A DNA stretch of 42,039 nucleotides from Gammaproteobacteria bacterium (GTDB lineage Bacteria > Pseudomonadota > Gammaproteobacteria > Xanthomonadales > SZUA-36): positions 1 through 42,039 of the forward strand of contig JAUIJU010000023.1 in NCBI GenBank assembly GCA_030431095.1, given 5' to 3'. The translations under genes were made by a program, and so were the position numbers. Below, piece by piece: positions 1 through 7,834 of this stretch; positions within the stretch are counted from its first letter, which is position 1; every line of letters begins with the position of its first letter. The notes below the pieces were generated by a model, which was given only the letters and a program-made list of their open reading frames with translations, made no database searches and was not told the origin of the DNA.

Positions 1-157
1 GAAAGGCGACGGAAGGGAGCCTACGGAGGCAGTCTTAAGGCAACCTTAAGAGCTGCCCGCCCTGGTGAAACAACACGCCACCTCGCTCACCCTTCGCTGG
101 AAGGGTTTCCCGACACTTCTGCCCTCGCCCTACGGGCTCCTCGCTGCGCTCGTCGTG
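1..157. other. Unassigned edge sequence
   Basis: No convincing gene is visible. A 72-codon minus-strand frame spans 35-253 but resembles no family I know. It runs through two hairpins (158-180 and 243-265), so it is probably not coding. The segment may be the end of an intergenic region that continues outside the window. Confidence 0.4.
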
Positions 158-181
158 AAAAATTGCTTCTGGCAATTTTTT
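158..181 (+). terminator. Hairpin with T-run, possible terminator
   Basis: A 9-bp stem (158-166 paired with 172-180) with a 5-nt loop is flanked by A and T runs on either side. It could therefore stop transcription in either direction. On the plus strand it would terminate a gene lying left of the window; on the minus strand it would be a second stop after the tRNA. The stem is AT-rich, so its strength is uncertain. Confidence 0.4.
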
Positions 182-239
182 CGAACCCCAGGCAATTCTG
201 CGAATCGCCAGTTCAACGCCTCCGCCGAGCAAGCCAAAT

Positions 240-265
240 AAAAAACCCCGCACGAGGCGGGGTTT
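240..265 (-). terminator. Rho-independent terminator of tRNA-Arg
   Basis: A GC-rich 9-bp stem (243-251 with 257-265) has a 5-nt loop and is followed on the minus strand by a run of T. It lies 6 nt beyond the 3' CCA end of the minus-strand tRNA-Arg, the expected place for its terminator. Confidence 0.85.
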
Positions 266-271
266 CCTATT

Positions 272-348
272 TGGCGCGCCCGAGAGGATTCGAACCTCTG
301 ACCCCTGCCTTCGGAGGGCAGTACTCTATCCAGCTGAGCTACGGGCGC
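272..348 (-). tRNA. tRNA-Arg (anticodon CCG)
   Basis: A 77-nt cloverleaf is readable on the minus strand. It has a 7-bp acceptor stem starting GCGCCCG, a D-arm with AGCTCAGCTGGATAGAGT, a 5-bp anticodon stem CTGCC/GGCAG around loop CTCCGAA, a T-arm with GGTTCGAATCC, and an encoded CCA. The central loop triplet CCG reads the arginine codon CGG, a common codon in such a GC-rich genome. A terminator follows directly. tRNA genes are frequent integration targets, but I see no att-like duplication here. Confidence 0.96.
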
Positions 349-436
349 TTGTCGATCGGTATTTTGAAACCGGAATCACCGGTTCCCGGGGCGTGGCATT
401 TTAAGTCTTTGTCACCTCGATCACAACGTGGAAAGG

Positions 437-465
437 TTTCAGCGCGTAGGCGTTGCGGCTATAAT
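437..465 (+). promoter_or_regulatory. Likely promoter of cytochrome c gene
   Basis: A perfect TATAAT hexamer lies at 460-465, about 50 bp upstream of the cytochrome start at 515. The matching -35 position (437-442, TTTCAG) is poor, so the assignment rests on the -10 box and its location between divergent units. Confidence 0.45.
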
Positions 466-514
466 GCGCGGCTTGTTCGAGGGTGCGTGACACCCCTGGG
501 GTTCGAGGCGCGAT

Positions 515-994
515 ATGAGCGACACAGACGACATTTTCCTCAAACGATTCAGCCTGGTGATCGCCATCCTGGTGGGCATCGCCATCGTGTGCCTGGTCAT
601 TGCCGGGCGCTACGCCGTCTCGCCGGACGACGCCGTGAATCCCAGCCGCGTGACGCTGGCGAACGACCGTACGCTGCCGGTGGGCGCGGTGCGCACTGAG
701 ATTACCGAAGCCGACCTGGCCACGGCGGCGCCGGTGGCGCCCGAACCGGTGGACCCGGCCAGCATCGACGGCGCAGCCGTTTACACCACGGTGTGCTCCA
801 TGTGCCACGCCGCCGGTGTCGCCGGTGCGCCCATTCCGGGCTCCGACCTGTGGGCCGAACGTGCCGCGAAGGGCGAGGAAGAGCTGGTCCACAACGCCAT
901 CAACGGCCTGAACGCCATGCCGCCCAAAGGCGGCCGCCTCGACCTGTCCGACGCGGAAGTCATCGCCGCCGTGGAGCACATGCTGGCCCAGTGA
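515..994 (+). CDS. Membrane-anchored cytochrome c5-like protein
   Basis: A 159-residue monohaem c-type cytochrome probably acting in periplasmic electron transfer. It has one N-terminal membrane anchor (about residues 12-31, hydrophobic with no obvious cleavage site), then a linker rich in Ala, Pro and Glu. A C-terminal class I domain carries the haem motif CSMCH (C94, C97, H98) and a likely Met ligand in NAMPPKGG (M135). The size and layout fit the cytochrome c5/CycB type found in gammaproteobacteria. The stop codon overlaps the GTG start of the next gene by 4 bp, so the two are probably translated together. The redox partner cannot be inferred from the neighbours. Confidence 0.88.
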   Translation: MSDTDDIFLKRFSLVIAILVGIAIVCLVIAGRYAVSPDDAVNPSRVTLANDRTLPVGAVRTEITEADLATAAPVAPEPVDPASIDGAAVYTTVCSMCHAAGVAGAPIPGSDLWAERAAKGEEELVHNAINGLNAMPPKGGRLDLSDAEVIAAVEHMLAQ

Positions 995-2733
995 GGCCGG
1001 CGCCGGTGCGCGGCATTCCGACCGCCTTTTCGCGACGCCTCGTCGCGCCTTTCCTGCTGGCGACCCTGGCCGCCGGCTGCGCCGAACCACCGGGCACGGC
1101 CACGCTGACCGAATGCCCGGTCGACGCCACACCGTTACACACCATCCAGGGTGACGACTGGACCTCGCCGCTGACCGGCCAGGCGCTCGCGGTCACCGGC
1201 GTGGTGACCCTGTCCACGGACACCGGGCTGTATATCGAGTCACTGGAACCCGACGACGACCCACGCACTTCGGAAGGCCTGTTCCTGGCCGTCGACCGCG
1301 CCCCGTTCGACACCGGCGCCGTGGTCACGGCGCACGGTCGCGTGGCTGAACTCGGCGAACGCCGTGACACCCAGACAGCCTTGCGGGACCTGACCTCCCT
1401 GGCCGCCTGCGGTGCGCCCCGGGCCCGCCCGGAGACACGCGCATCGCTGCCCCTCGACAACCGCGAGCGGGAGTCCCTTGAAAGCATGCGCATCGCCCTC
1501 GACAGCGCGTCGGTGGTCACGGATGTCTACCGGCTCGACGAGGGTGAATTTCGCATCGCCCTGGACGGACCGCTGCCACAACCCACCGAGGTGGCGCGAC
1601 CCGGACGGGAGGCTCAGCAGCAGCAGCGCAGCAACCGCTCGCGGGAGCTGTTCTCGCAACTGGACCCGGGGGACACCGCCGTGTTCGCGGTGGGTGACGA
1701 ATTGCTTTCCGACACCGGCGTGCTGGGCCATGACGGCATCGGACCCCGCCTGCTGCTGGAAACACCGGCCCGGCTGATGCGCGAACCGCTGACCACGGTG
1801 CCGGCACCCGCCCGCGGCGTGGTGCGGCTCGCCTCGCTGAACCTGCAGAACTACTTCAATGGCGATGGCCGGGGCGGCGGCTTTCCGACGCCCCGCGGCG
1901 CCGACAATCCGGACGCCTTCAGCGTCCAGCGCGCCCGCCTGCGTGGCGCCGTCGAGCACCTGCAACCCCACGTGCTGGCGGTGATGGAACTGGAAAACGA
2001 TGGCTTCGGACCGCACAGCGCAGCACAGGACCTGCTCGCAGACCTGGCAGACGCCACCGGAGGCGAGTGGGCCGTGGTCGAACCGCGTGCCGCTCGCGTG
2101 GGCACCGATGAAATCGCCGTGGGGTTGTTCTACCGCCGGGACCTGCTGGATGCCAGTGGCCCGGCCTGGATGCTCGATGCCGCCCCCTTCGACCTGCTCA
2201 GTCGCACCCCGCTGGCGCAGGTGTTCACAACCCGCGACGGTGGCCCCTTCCTGGTCAGTGTGAACCACTTCAAGTCCAAGGGGAGCTGCCCGGATCACGG
2301 GCGGGACCAGGACCAGAACGATGGACAGGGCTGCTGGAACGCCGCTCGCGTGGCCGCGGCCCGTGCCCTGGCGCCCTGGGTAGCGCAACTCGCGGACGAC
2401 GGCGCCCAGGGGCGGGGCATCATCCTCGGCGACCTGAACGCTTACCGCATGGAGGACCCGGTGCGCCAGTTGCTGATGGCCGGGTTCGCCGACCTCACCG
2501 CGCCGGTGGGTGAGCGCCACCGTTACAGTTACGTCTATCGTGGGCAATCCGGCACCCTGGACCACGCCATGGCCACCCCGGCCCTGGCGGCTGCCGTGGC
2601 CGGGGTGCGCATCTGGAATGTCAATGCCGGCCAGCCCCGCCGCCTACCCCTTGAACCGGCCTGGTTGGGTGCCTCGGATCACGACCCGGTGATCGTGGAC
2701 CTGCGGCTCACCCAGTTGTCGACGTCGGATTGA
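991..2733 (+). CDS. ExeM/NucH-like extracellular nuclease lipoprotein
   Basis: An endonuclease/exonuclease/phosphatase (EEP) family protein of about 580 residues. The GTG at 991 is chosen because it overlaps the upstream stop (GTGA) and gives a lipoprotein signal ending LAAGC, with the lipidated Cys near residue 29. Residues from about 280 onward hold the EEP catalytic core: LNLQNYF, the acidic metal ligand in VMELENDG, NHFKSKG, GDLNAY, and the terminal SDHDPV histidine. The NHFKSKG stretch and a Cys-containing insert (GSCPD) resemble ExeM/NucH secreted DNases. The N-terminal half looks like an OB-fold region. Likely role: degrading extracellular DNA or phosphodiesters at the outer membrane. 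The exact substrate is not shown by sequence. Confidence 0.82.
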   Translation: MRPAPVRGIPTAFSRRLVAPFLLATLAAGCAEPPGTATLTECPVDATPLHTIQGDDWTSPLTGQALAVTGVVTLSTDTGLYIESLEPDDDPRTSEGLFLAVDRAPFDTGAVVTAHGRVAELGERRDTQTALRDLTSLAACGAPRARPETRASLPLDNRERESLESMRIALDSASVVTDVYRLDEGEFRIALDGPLPQPTEVARPGREAQQQQRSNRSRELFSQLDPGDTAVFAVGDELLSDTGVLGHDGIGPRLLLETPARLMREPLTTVPAPARGVVRLASLNLQNYFNGDGRGGGFPTPRGADNPDAFSVQRARLRGAVEHLQPHVLAVMELENDGFGPHSAAQDLLADLADATGGEWAVVEPRAARVGTDEIAVGLFYRRDLLDASGPAWMLDAAPFDLLSRTPLAQVFTTRDGGPFLVSVNHFKSKGSCPDHGRDQDQNDGQGCWNAARVAAARALAPWVAQLADDGAQGRGIILGDLNAYRMEDPVRQLLMAGFADLTAPVGERHRYSYVYRGQSGTLDHAMATPALAAAVAGVRIWNVNAGQPRRLPLEPAWLGASDHDPVIVDLRLTQLSTSD

Positions 2734-3284
2734 ATCCGCGGGAAAACCGACGCAAAGGTCGCGGCGCATTCGTCCCGCACGTCCGGCCAGATCTCACCCA
2801 CTCGGTCCAGGGGATTGGCGCGCCTCAAGCGCCGCCCCAGCCCGGCCAGGGAATGCAGCAACTCCTGCTCCTCGCGGTAGGCGGCGAACAGACCGCGCTG
2901 TTCCGCGTAACTCATGAACCGTGAAAGCGATTCGGGCACGAGTTCCGCGTTGCGCACCAGCAGGTCCCGGAGGCGCCTGTCAAAGGCCTCCAGGCTGCCT
3001 TCCGCCCAGTCCGACCAGTGCCGCGCCAGTTCGTGATCGAAGGCCACGTCCACGATGATGCCGGCGTAGCGCCGAAACGGCCGCGGAAAACAGGCGAGCA
3101 GAGCCTTCACCTGCCGGTCGTGGTCGGTGGTGCGGTCGATGTGGCGGTGCAGGCGGATTCCCAGGGTCACCGGGGGCGGGTATCGCCGCAGGGCGCGCAG
3201 GCCGCGCACGTGATCGCCCAGCAACCCGCCCAGCATCAGTCCCTCGTCACGGCGGGCGAGGAACGCGTGGGCAAGGTAATTCAT
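2679..3284 (-). CDS. ACP phosphodiesterase (AcpH/DUF479 family)
   Basis: A 201-residue protein of the AcpH family, which removes 4'-phosphopantetheine from acyl carrier protein in the cytoplasm. The N-terminus MNYLAHAFLA followed by GGLLGDHVRG, and the later HRHIDRTTDHD and VDVAFDHELA, are the conserved metal-binding HD-like motifs of the family. The ATG at 3284 is used rather than a longer frame because the family starts exactly at MNYLAH. The 3' end overlaps the convergent nuclease gene by 55 bp in antiparallel orientation. Confidence 0.85.
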   Translation of the reverse strand: MNYLAHAFLARRDEGLMLGGLLGDHVRGLRALRRYPPPVTLGIRLHRHIDRTTDHDRQVKALLACFPRPFRRYAGIIVDVAFDHELARHWSDWAEGSLEAFDRRLRDLLVRNAELVPESLSRFMSYAEQRGLFAAYREEQELLHSLAGLGRRLRRANPLDRVGEIWPDVRDECAATFASVFPRIQSDVDNWVSRRSTITGS

Positions 3285-3419
3285 GGCGCGCACCCTACCA
3301 CAGGGCCATGTCGGGAACATGGGCCCCCGGTCACGGTTTCGGCTGGCCCGCCCGGCGCTCTGGCTCGCCGGGCGGGCGCTACGGTATCATGCCCGCTCAC
3401 CTGCGACGCGGCCCAGCGG

Positions 3420-4115
3420 ATGTCCCCGACCACGCCTCCCTTTCACCCCGATGCGTTCCCCGATGAACGCGCCGAGCTGTACCTGCGTGGCCCGGCCGGA
3501 CGGCTGGAGTGCCTGGTGGATGTGCCGGAGGCCGAAGAGGCCCGGCCGGCTACCTTCGTGATCTGCCACCCACACCCCCAGCACGGGGGCACCATGCACA
3601 ACAAGGTGGTGACGATCATGGAGCGATCCATGCGCGAACTCGGGCTCAACACCGTGCGCTTCAACTTTCGCGGTGTGGGTGAAAGCGAAGGGCAGTACGA
3701 CGACGGCTACGGTGAAACCGATGACCTGTTCGCGGTGACCGAGTGGGTGCGCCGCACCCGGCCGGACGACCAGCTATGGCTGGGCGGCTTCTCCTTCGGT
3801 TCGTACATCAGCCTGCGCGCGGCGCAAAACCTCAAGCTGGGCCAGCTGGTGTCCATAGCCCCGGCGGTCTCGCGCTTCAGCTTCGCCGACCTGCAGCACC
3901 CGGGCTGCCCGTGGCTGGTCATCCAGGGTGACGAGGACGAGGTGGTGCCCTTCGACGAGGTGCGTGACTGGGTGGAGACCGTGGAGCCGGCGCCGGATTT
4001 CGTGGTGATGGAACGCGCCGGCCACTTTTTTCACCGGCGGCTGATGGACCTGCGCGGCCTGCTCAAGAACGGGGTCTCGGCGCAATTGCCCGAACGGTTC
4101 CACGACACCGGCTGA
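3420..4115 (+). CDS. Alpha/beta hydrolase (COG2945-like)
   Basis: A 231-residue cytoplasmic alpha/beta hydrolase with no signal peptide. Typical features are ICHPHPQHGG (oxyanion region), NFRGVGESEG, the nucleophile elbow GFSFGS (Ser125), an acidic residue in GDEDEVV near 171-173, and the catalytic His in AGHFFH (H202). This layout matches the COG2945 'predicted hydrolase' group, whose natural substrates are not established. The ATG at 3420 directly precedes the first conserved sequence; the longer open frame upstream lies over acpH and is rejected. zapE follows after 16 bp, so the two probably share a transcript. A TATCAT box at 3385-3390 may be the -10 element. Confidence 0.82.
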   Translation: MSPTTPPFHPDAFPDERAELYLRGPAGRLECLVDVPEAEEARPATFVICHPHPQHGGTMHNKVVTIMERSMRELGLNTVRFNFRGVGESEGQYDDGYGETDDLFAVTEWVRRTRPDDQLWLGGFSFGSYISLRAAQNLKLGQLVSIAPAVSRFSFADLQHPGCPWLVIQGDEDEVVPFDEVRDWVETVEPAPDFVVMERAGHFFHRRLMDLRGLLKNGVSAQLPERFHDTG

Positions 4116-4131
4116 GCGCCAGGCAACGCCC

Positions 4132-5205
4132 GTGACCTCACCCCTGGAGCGCTACCAAGCCCTGCTGGACAGCGGCGCCTATCGCCCGGATCCCGAACAA
4201 CGCAAGGTGGTCGAGGCGCTCGATCGCCTGCATGGTCAGCTCGTCGACGTCCAGCCCAGCCCCTGGTGGCGCCCCTTCACCGACGACCCCACCCCGCGCG
4301 GCCTGTACCTGTGGGGCGGCGTCGGCCGGGGCAAGACCTGGATGATGGACCTGTTCCACGACACCCTGCCCTTCGAGGAGAAGCTGCGGGTCCACTTTCA
4401 TCGCTTCATGGCGCGGGTGCACGACGAATTGCGCCAGCGCCAGCACGAACGCGACCCGTTGCCCGCCATCGCCCGCGGCTGGGCGGGCCAGGTCCGCGTG
4501 TTGTGCTTCGATGAATTCTTCGTGTCCGACATCGCCGACGCGATGTTGCTGGCCGGATTGCTCGAAGCCCTGTTTCGCCAGGGCGTGACCCTGGTCGCCA
4601 CCTCCAACATACCGCCCCGCGACCTGTATCGCGACGGCCTGCAACGCGCGCGGTTCCTCCCCGCCATCGACCTGATCGAGCAACACACCCAGGTCATGGC
4701 CATCGGCGGCGATCGCGATTACCGCCTGCGCCTGCTGGAGCAGTCTTCGCTGTACATGCATCCGCTGGACGACGCCGCCGAGACGCACATGGCGCGACGA
4801 TTCGAGGCCATGGCCGGCGGCTGCGACTTGCCGCGGGTGTTGCGCGTGAACGAGCGTGACCTGCTGGCGCGGCAACGTGGCGACGGTGTCATCTGGTTCG
4901 ATTTCGCCGAACTGTGCCAGCGCCCGCGCAGCACCCTGGATTTCATCGAGATCGCCCGCGCCTTCAACACCGTACTGCTGTCCAACGTCCCCGTCATGAC
5001 CGCCGACACGCCCGATGCCGCCCGGCGCTTCATCAATCTCGTGGACGAGTTCTACGACCGCTCGGTCAAACTGCTGATCAGCGCCGAGGCGCCCATCGAT
5101 GACCTGTACACGGGACAGCGCCTGGCCTTCGAGTTCGAGCGCACCCGCAGCCGCCTGACCGAAATGCAAAGTCACGAGTACCTGGCGCGGGCGCATCTAC
5201 CATAG
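4132..5205 (+). CDS. zapE: Cell division ATPase ZapE (AFG1-like)
   Basis: A 357-residue AFG1/ZapE-family P-loop ATPase. In E. coli ZapE binds FtsZ at the constriction site and affects Z-ring stability late in division. Visible motifs are Walker A GGVGRGKT (62-69), Walker B LCFDEFF (D127, E128), sensor I region VATSNIPP, and the family-specific LVDEFYDR and LLISAE stretches near the end. The length equals the usual bacterial ZapE (about 350-380). The start is GTG at 4132, 16 bp after the hydrolase stop. The gene ends 25 bp before a strong inverted-repeat element that separates it from the convergent biotin operon. Confidence 0.93.
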   Translation: MTSPLERYQALLDSGAYRPDPEQRKVVEALDRLHGQLVDVQPSPWWRPFTDDPTPRGLYLWGGVGRGKTWMMDLFHDTLPFEEKLRVHFHRFMARVHDELRQRQHERDPLPAIARGWAGQVRVLCFDEFFVSDIADAMLLAGLLEALFRQGVTLVATSNIPPRDLYRDGLQRARFLPAIDLIEQHTQVMAIGGDRDYRLRLLEQSSLYMHPLDDAAETHMARRFEAMAGGCDLPRVLRVNERDLLARQRGDGVIWFDFAELCQRPRSTLDFIEIARAFNTVLLSNVPVMTADTPDAARRFINLVDEFYDRSVKLLISAEAPIDDLYTGQRLAFEFERTRSRLTEMQSHEYLARAHLP

Positions 5206-5230
5206 GCGGGGGATAAGAGACACGGAGGCA

Positions 5231-5326
5231 TGGGGTCAGAGTAAAGTGCCAGAGTAAAACCATGGCGGTGCGGTGGCCACGGGCCAAAACCCTGGGGTTT
5301 TACTCTGGCACTTTACTCTGACCCCA
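5231..5326. repeat. 96-bp MITE/REP-like inverted repeat
   Basis: Two perfect 30-bp arms (5231-5260 and 5297-5326) beginning TGGGGTCAGAGTAAAGTGCC flank a 36-bp spacer. A degenerate copy of the arm tip follows directly (about 5329-5344). The GGGGTCAGAGT core recalls, from memory, sequences linked to REP-associated IS200-like transposases (RAYT). The site between the convergent zapE and bioD ends is typical of REP elements. No transposase is present in the window, so any mobility would be non-autonomous. Transcribed, it would form a 30-bp hairpin that could also end or stabilise transcripts. Confidence 0.8.
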
Positions 5327-5356
5327 TCACTCTGCCCCATCACTTTCCGGGCAAAA

Positions 5357-5389
5357 GAAAGGACCGGTAAGGGGTCAACCGGTCCTTTC
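5357..5389 (-). terminator. Terminator-like hairpin after bioD
   Basis: A 12-bp perfect stem (5357-5368 with 5378-5389) with a 9-nt loop is followed on the minus strand by TTTT. It lies about 140 bp downstream of the bioD stop codon and would end the biotin operon. From 5390 to 5525 I see nothing else definable. Confidence 0.6.
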
Positions 5390-5525
5390 AGTGAGATCCG
5401 GTGCAAGGGGAACACCGGCCTCGTGCCATTCACGGCGCAAGGGGGGCACCGCGAACGAACAAGTGGATTTTGTCGCTTGTTATGAAACGCGTCGTTGCAT
5501 TAAGTGTAAACCAAAAATATGAATT

Positions 5526-6197
5526 TTACCTGAGTGTTGTCAAGGGCAAACGCCACTTGCCCGCAACCCCTTGAGTCTCCTCGCGAAGATACGGAATCGT
5601 GCCAATTCTCGGCGCCGGCAGCAACCTGTCCAGGGTGGCCTGGTTGCCTTCCAGCTCCGGCATGTCCGGCACGAGCCGGTTGGCGACCCATCCCACCAGT
5701 TCGAACCCGTCGCGGTGAATTTGTTCCGCGCTCAGTAGCGCATGGTTGATGCAACCCAATCGCAGGCCCACCACCAGCACCACCTGGCGGGTGAAGGTCT
5801 GTGCCAGGTCGCGCAGCAGGCGCTTGTCGTCCAGCGGCACGCTCCAGCCGCCAATGCCCTCGACCAGCAACCAGTCGGCCTCGAGATCCTCCTGCACGGC
5901 ACCGATGCGGTCCAGGTCGATTTCCGTCCCCGCCGCCATGGCCGCCAGGTGTGGCGCCACGGCCGGTTCGAAGGCATAGGGATTCACCTGTCCGTAGGGC
6001 AACTCGACATTGGCGGCACGCATCAATGACAGGGCGTCCGCGCTGCGCAGGCCCTCGCCGGTGCGCTCGCAGCCCGAGGCCAGGGGTTTGAGTCCGGCCA
6101 CGCGGTATCCCTGGTCCGCCAGGTGACGCATCAGGTCACTGGTGGCCAGGGTCTTGCCGATTTCGGTGTCCGTACCGGTAACGAACCAGGTGTTCAT
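5526..6197 (-). CDS. bioD: Dethiobiotin synthetase BioD
   Basis: A 223-residue ATP-dependent carboxylase that closes the ureido ring of dethiobiotin from 7,8-diaminopelargonate, CO2 and ATP. The N-terminal P-loop reads GTDTEIGKT and is followed by LKPLASG, VNPYAFEPAVAPHLAA and the VEGIGGW motif, all standard BioD landmarks; NRLVPDM contains the nucleotide-specificity Asn. The start overlaps the bioC stop by 4 bp (ATGA), so it is the last gene of the bioB-F-H-C-D operon. No bioA is present in the window. Confidence 0.95.
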   Translation of the reverse strand: MNTWFVTGTDTEIGKTLATSDLMRHLADQGYRVAGLKPLASGCERTGEGLRSADALSLMRAANVELPYGQVNPYAFEPAVAPHLAAMAAGTEIDLDRIGAVQEDLEADWLLVEGIGGWSVPLDDKRLLRDLAQTFTRQVVLVVGLRLGCINHALLSAEQIHRDGFELVGWVANRLVPDMPELEGNQATLDRLLPAPRIGTIPYLREETQGVAGKWRLPLTTLR

Positions 6198-7066
6198 GAT
6201 CGATGTTTTCCCTTGCGTAGTGAATCGATGGAAAAAGTGGCTTCCTCGCCATGCGGTGTGCGCACGGGCTGACCTTCGGGCGGCGCGAAGGCGGCGCCGT
6301 AGACGACTTCGTAGCTGGCCGGATAGCGCCCCTCGCGGCAGAACGGTTCGTAAGCCCGGACCACGCGGCGAATCCGACCCCTGCCGGTCAGTCCACGCGG
6401 GCGGTCGGCGGCGGCGTTCGTCGCGCCGATGGCCTTGAGTTCACGCATCAGCGTGAGCACGTCACGATACTCCAGCACCAGCATTTCCATGTCCATGACC
6501 GGGTCGCGAAAACCGGCGGAAACGAGGGCATCGCCGATGTCGTGCATGTCCGCGAAACGGTTGACGTGGGGCCGCTCATCCGCCGCTGACCAGGCCGCGC
6601 GCAACTCGTGCAGGGTGTCGGGTCCGAAGCTCGTGAACAGGAACAACCCACCGGGACGCAGCACGCGGCGCACTTCGCCGAACAGGTCCGGCTCCCGCGC
6701 GCTCCACTGCACCGCCAGGCTGGAGAACACCAGGTCGAAGCGTCGCGCCGCGAAGGGCAGCCGGTGCATGTCCGCGCAGACCGCCTGCGGCGCGACGTCA
6801 CGCTGCAGGGTTCGCGCGAGCATCGCCGGGGAACGGTCGAGGGCCACGCGATGCGCGCCAGGAAAACGCCCCGCCAGTTCCCGGCTGCCGCGACCCGTGC
6901 CGCAGCCCAGGTCCAGAACGCGATCCGGCGCCAGCTCGAAATAGTCCACCCGTTCCAGCAGGCGTGATTCCACCTCCTGCTGCAGGACGGCGTTGGCATC
7001 GTAGCTGGGGGCGGCCCGGTCGAAAGCGCGGGCCACCGCGGCGGGGTCGAGCTCAGTCAGGGTCAT
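6194..7066 (-). CDS. bioC: Malonyl-ACP O-methyltransferase BioC
   Basis: A 290-residue SAM-dependent methyltransferase that methylates malonyl-ACP so it can enter fatty acid elongation as a disguised pimeloyl precursor. Motif I is LDLGCGTGRG, followed by VALDRSPAML (motif II region) and FDLVFSSLAVQW, a typical BioC stretch. FTSFGPDTLHELR is a further BioC signature. The N-terminal FDRAAPSYDANAVLQQEV matches the family. It overlaps bioH by 14 bp and bioD by 4 bp. The pair BioC and BioH indicates the E. coli type of pimelate synthesis. Confidence 0.95.
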   Translation of the reverse strand: MTLTELDPAAVARAFDRAAPSYDANAVLQQEVESRLLERVDYFELAPDRVLDLGCGTGRGSRELAGRFPGAHRVALDRSPAMLARTLQRDVAPQAVCADMHRLPFAARRFDLVFSSLAVQWSAREPDLFGEVRRVLRPGGLFLFTSFGPDTLHELRAAWSAADERPHVNRFADMHDIGDALVSAGFRDPVMDMEMLVLEYRDVLTLMRELKAIGATNAAADRPRGLTGRGRIRRVVRAYEPFCREGRYPASYEVVYGAAFAPPEGQPVRTPHGEEATFSIDSLRKGKHRS

Positions 7067-7832
7067 GAATCGAATCGAGAAACCATTGCCGGGTCAGATC
7101 GAGCAAAGCGTCCTGGTGGCTGACGAACGGCGCGTGACCGGCGCCGGGCAGGCATGATACACGCCCGCGCGGCTGATTGCCCGCGGCCCACCGCGCCGCG
7201 CCGGGAGGGCACAGGCGATCCCGTTCACCGGTCAGCCACAGGGTCGGGCAAGTGACGCCGGGCAGCATGTCGCGCTGATCCGTCGAACGCAATACCGCCA
7301 GGGCGTCGAGCAATGCCGCCGGGGAGGGCGGCGGCACGGCGTGACATCGGTGCTGCAGAATACGCAAGGTGTCTCTTGCCTGATCACTGCCCAGGACCTG
7401 CAGCGCCAGGAAGCGCTCCAGGGTGGCCCTGGGGTCGTCGGCGCAACCTTGCTCGAACGTGGCAAAACGTGGCCCCGGCATGGCGCAGGGCCAGTCGCGC
7501 CCGGCCACGAAGCGAGGCGTGGCGCCCACCAGGACCAGGCGCCGAACATCCGACGGTGACGCCGCGGCGGCCAGCGCCACCTGCGCGCCCAGCGACCAAC
7601 CCAGCCAGCAGGCACCGGGGAAGCGCTCCCGCCATTCGGCCGCCAGCGCCTCCACGGTCCAGCCCGGGCGCCGCGGTGCTTCACCGTGACCCGGCAGGGC
7701 CAGCGCCCGCACCTCGAAGTCGCGCTGTAGCGCCGTGGCAAATCCGCCCCAGACGCCGGGGTGCATGCCCCAGCCGTGCACCAGGACGAGTGTCGGCCTG
7801 GGTGCCGCCGGCCGGTCCGTGCCCGCGGACAT
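7053..7832 (-). CDS. bioH: Pimeloyl-ACP methyl ester esterase BioH
   Basis: A 259-residue alpha/beta hydrolase that releases pimeloyl-ACP by cleaving its methyl ester, ending the BioC/BioH route. Features are LVHGWGMHPGVW (oxyanion region), the nucleophile elbow GWSLGA (Ser80, usually GWSLGG), an Asp in TGERDRLCP and the His in GAGHAPFVSH. The position inside the bio operon, 2 nt after the bioF stop, makes the assignment firm even though alpha/beta hydrolases are otherwise hard to tell apart. Confidence 0.93.
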   Translation of the reverse strand: MSAGTDRPAAPRPTLVLVHGWGMHPGVWGGFATALQRDFEVRALALPGHGEAPRRPGWTVEALAAEWRERFPGACWLGWSLGAQVALAAAASPSDVRRLVLVGATPRFVAGRDWPCAMPGPRFATFEQGCADDPRATLERFLALQVLGSDQARDTLRILQHRCHAVPPPSPAALLDALAVLRSTDQRDMLPGVTCPTLWLTGERDRLCPPGAARWAAGNQPRGRVSCLPGAGHAPFVSHQDALLDLTRQWFLDSIHDPD

Positions 7833-7834
7833 GC

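Noticed and set aside
35-253. 72-codon minus-strand frame at the window start
   Set aside because: It crosses two hairpins, including the tRNA terminator, and has no recognisable homology or ribosome site.
5273-5485. 70-codon frame after zapE
   Set aside because: It starts inside the inverted-repeat element and overlaps the terminator hairpin; no homology.
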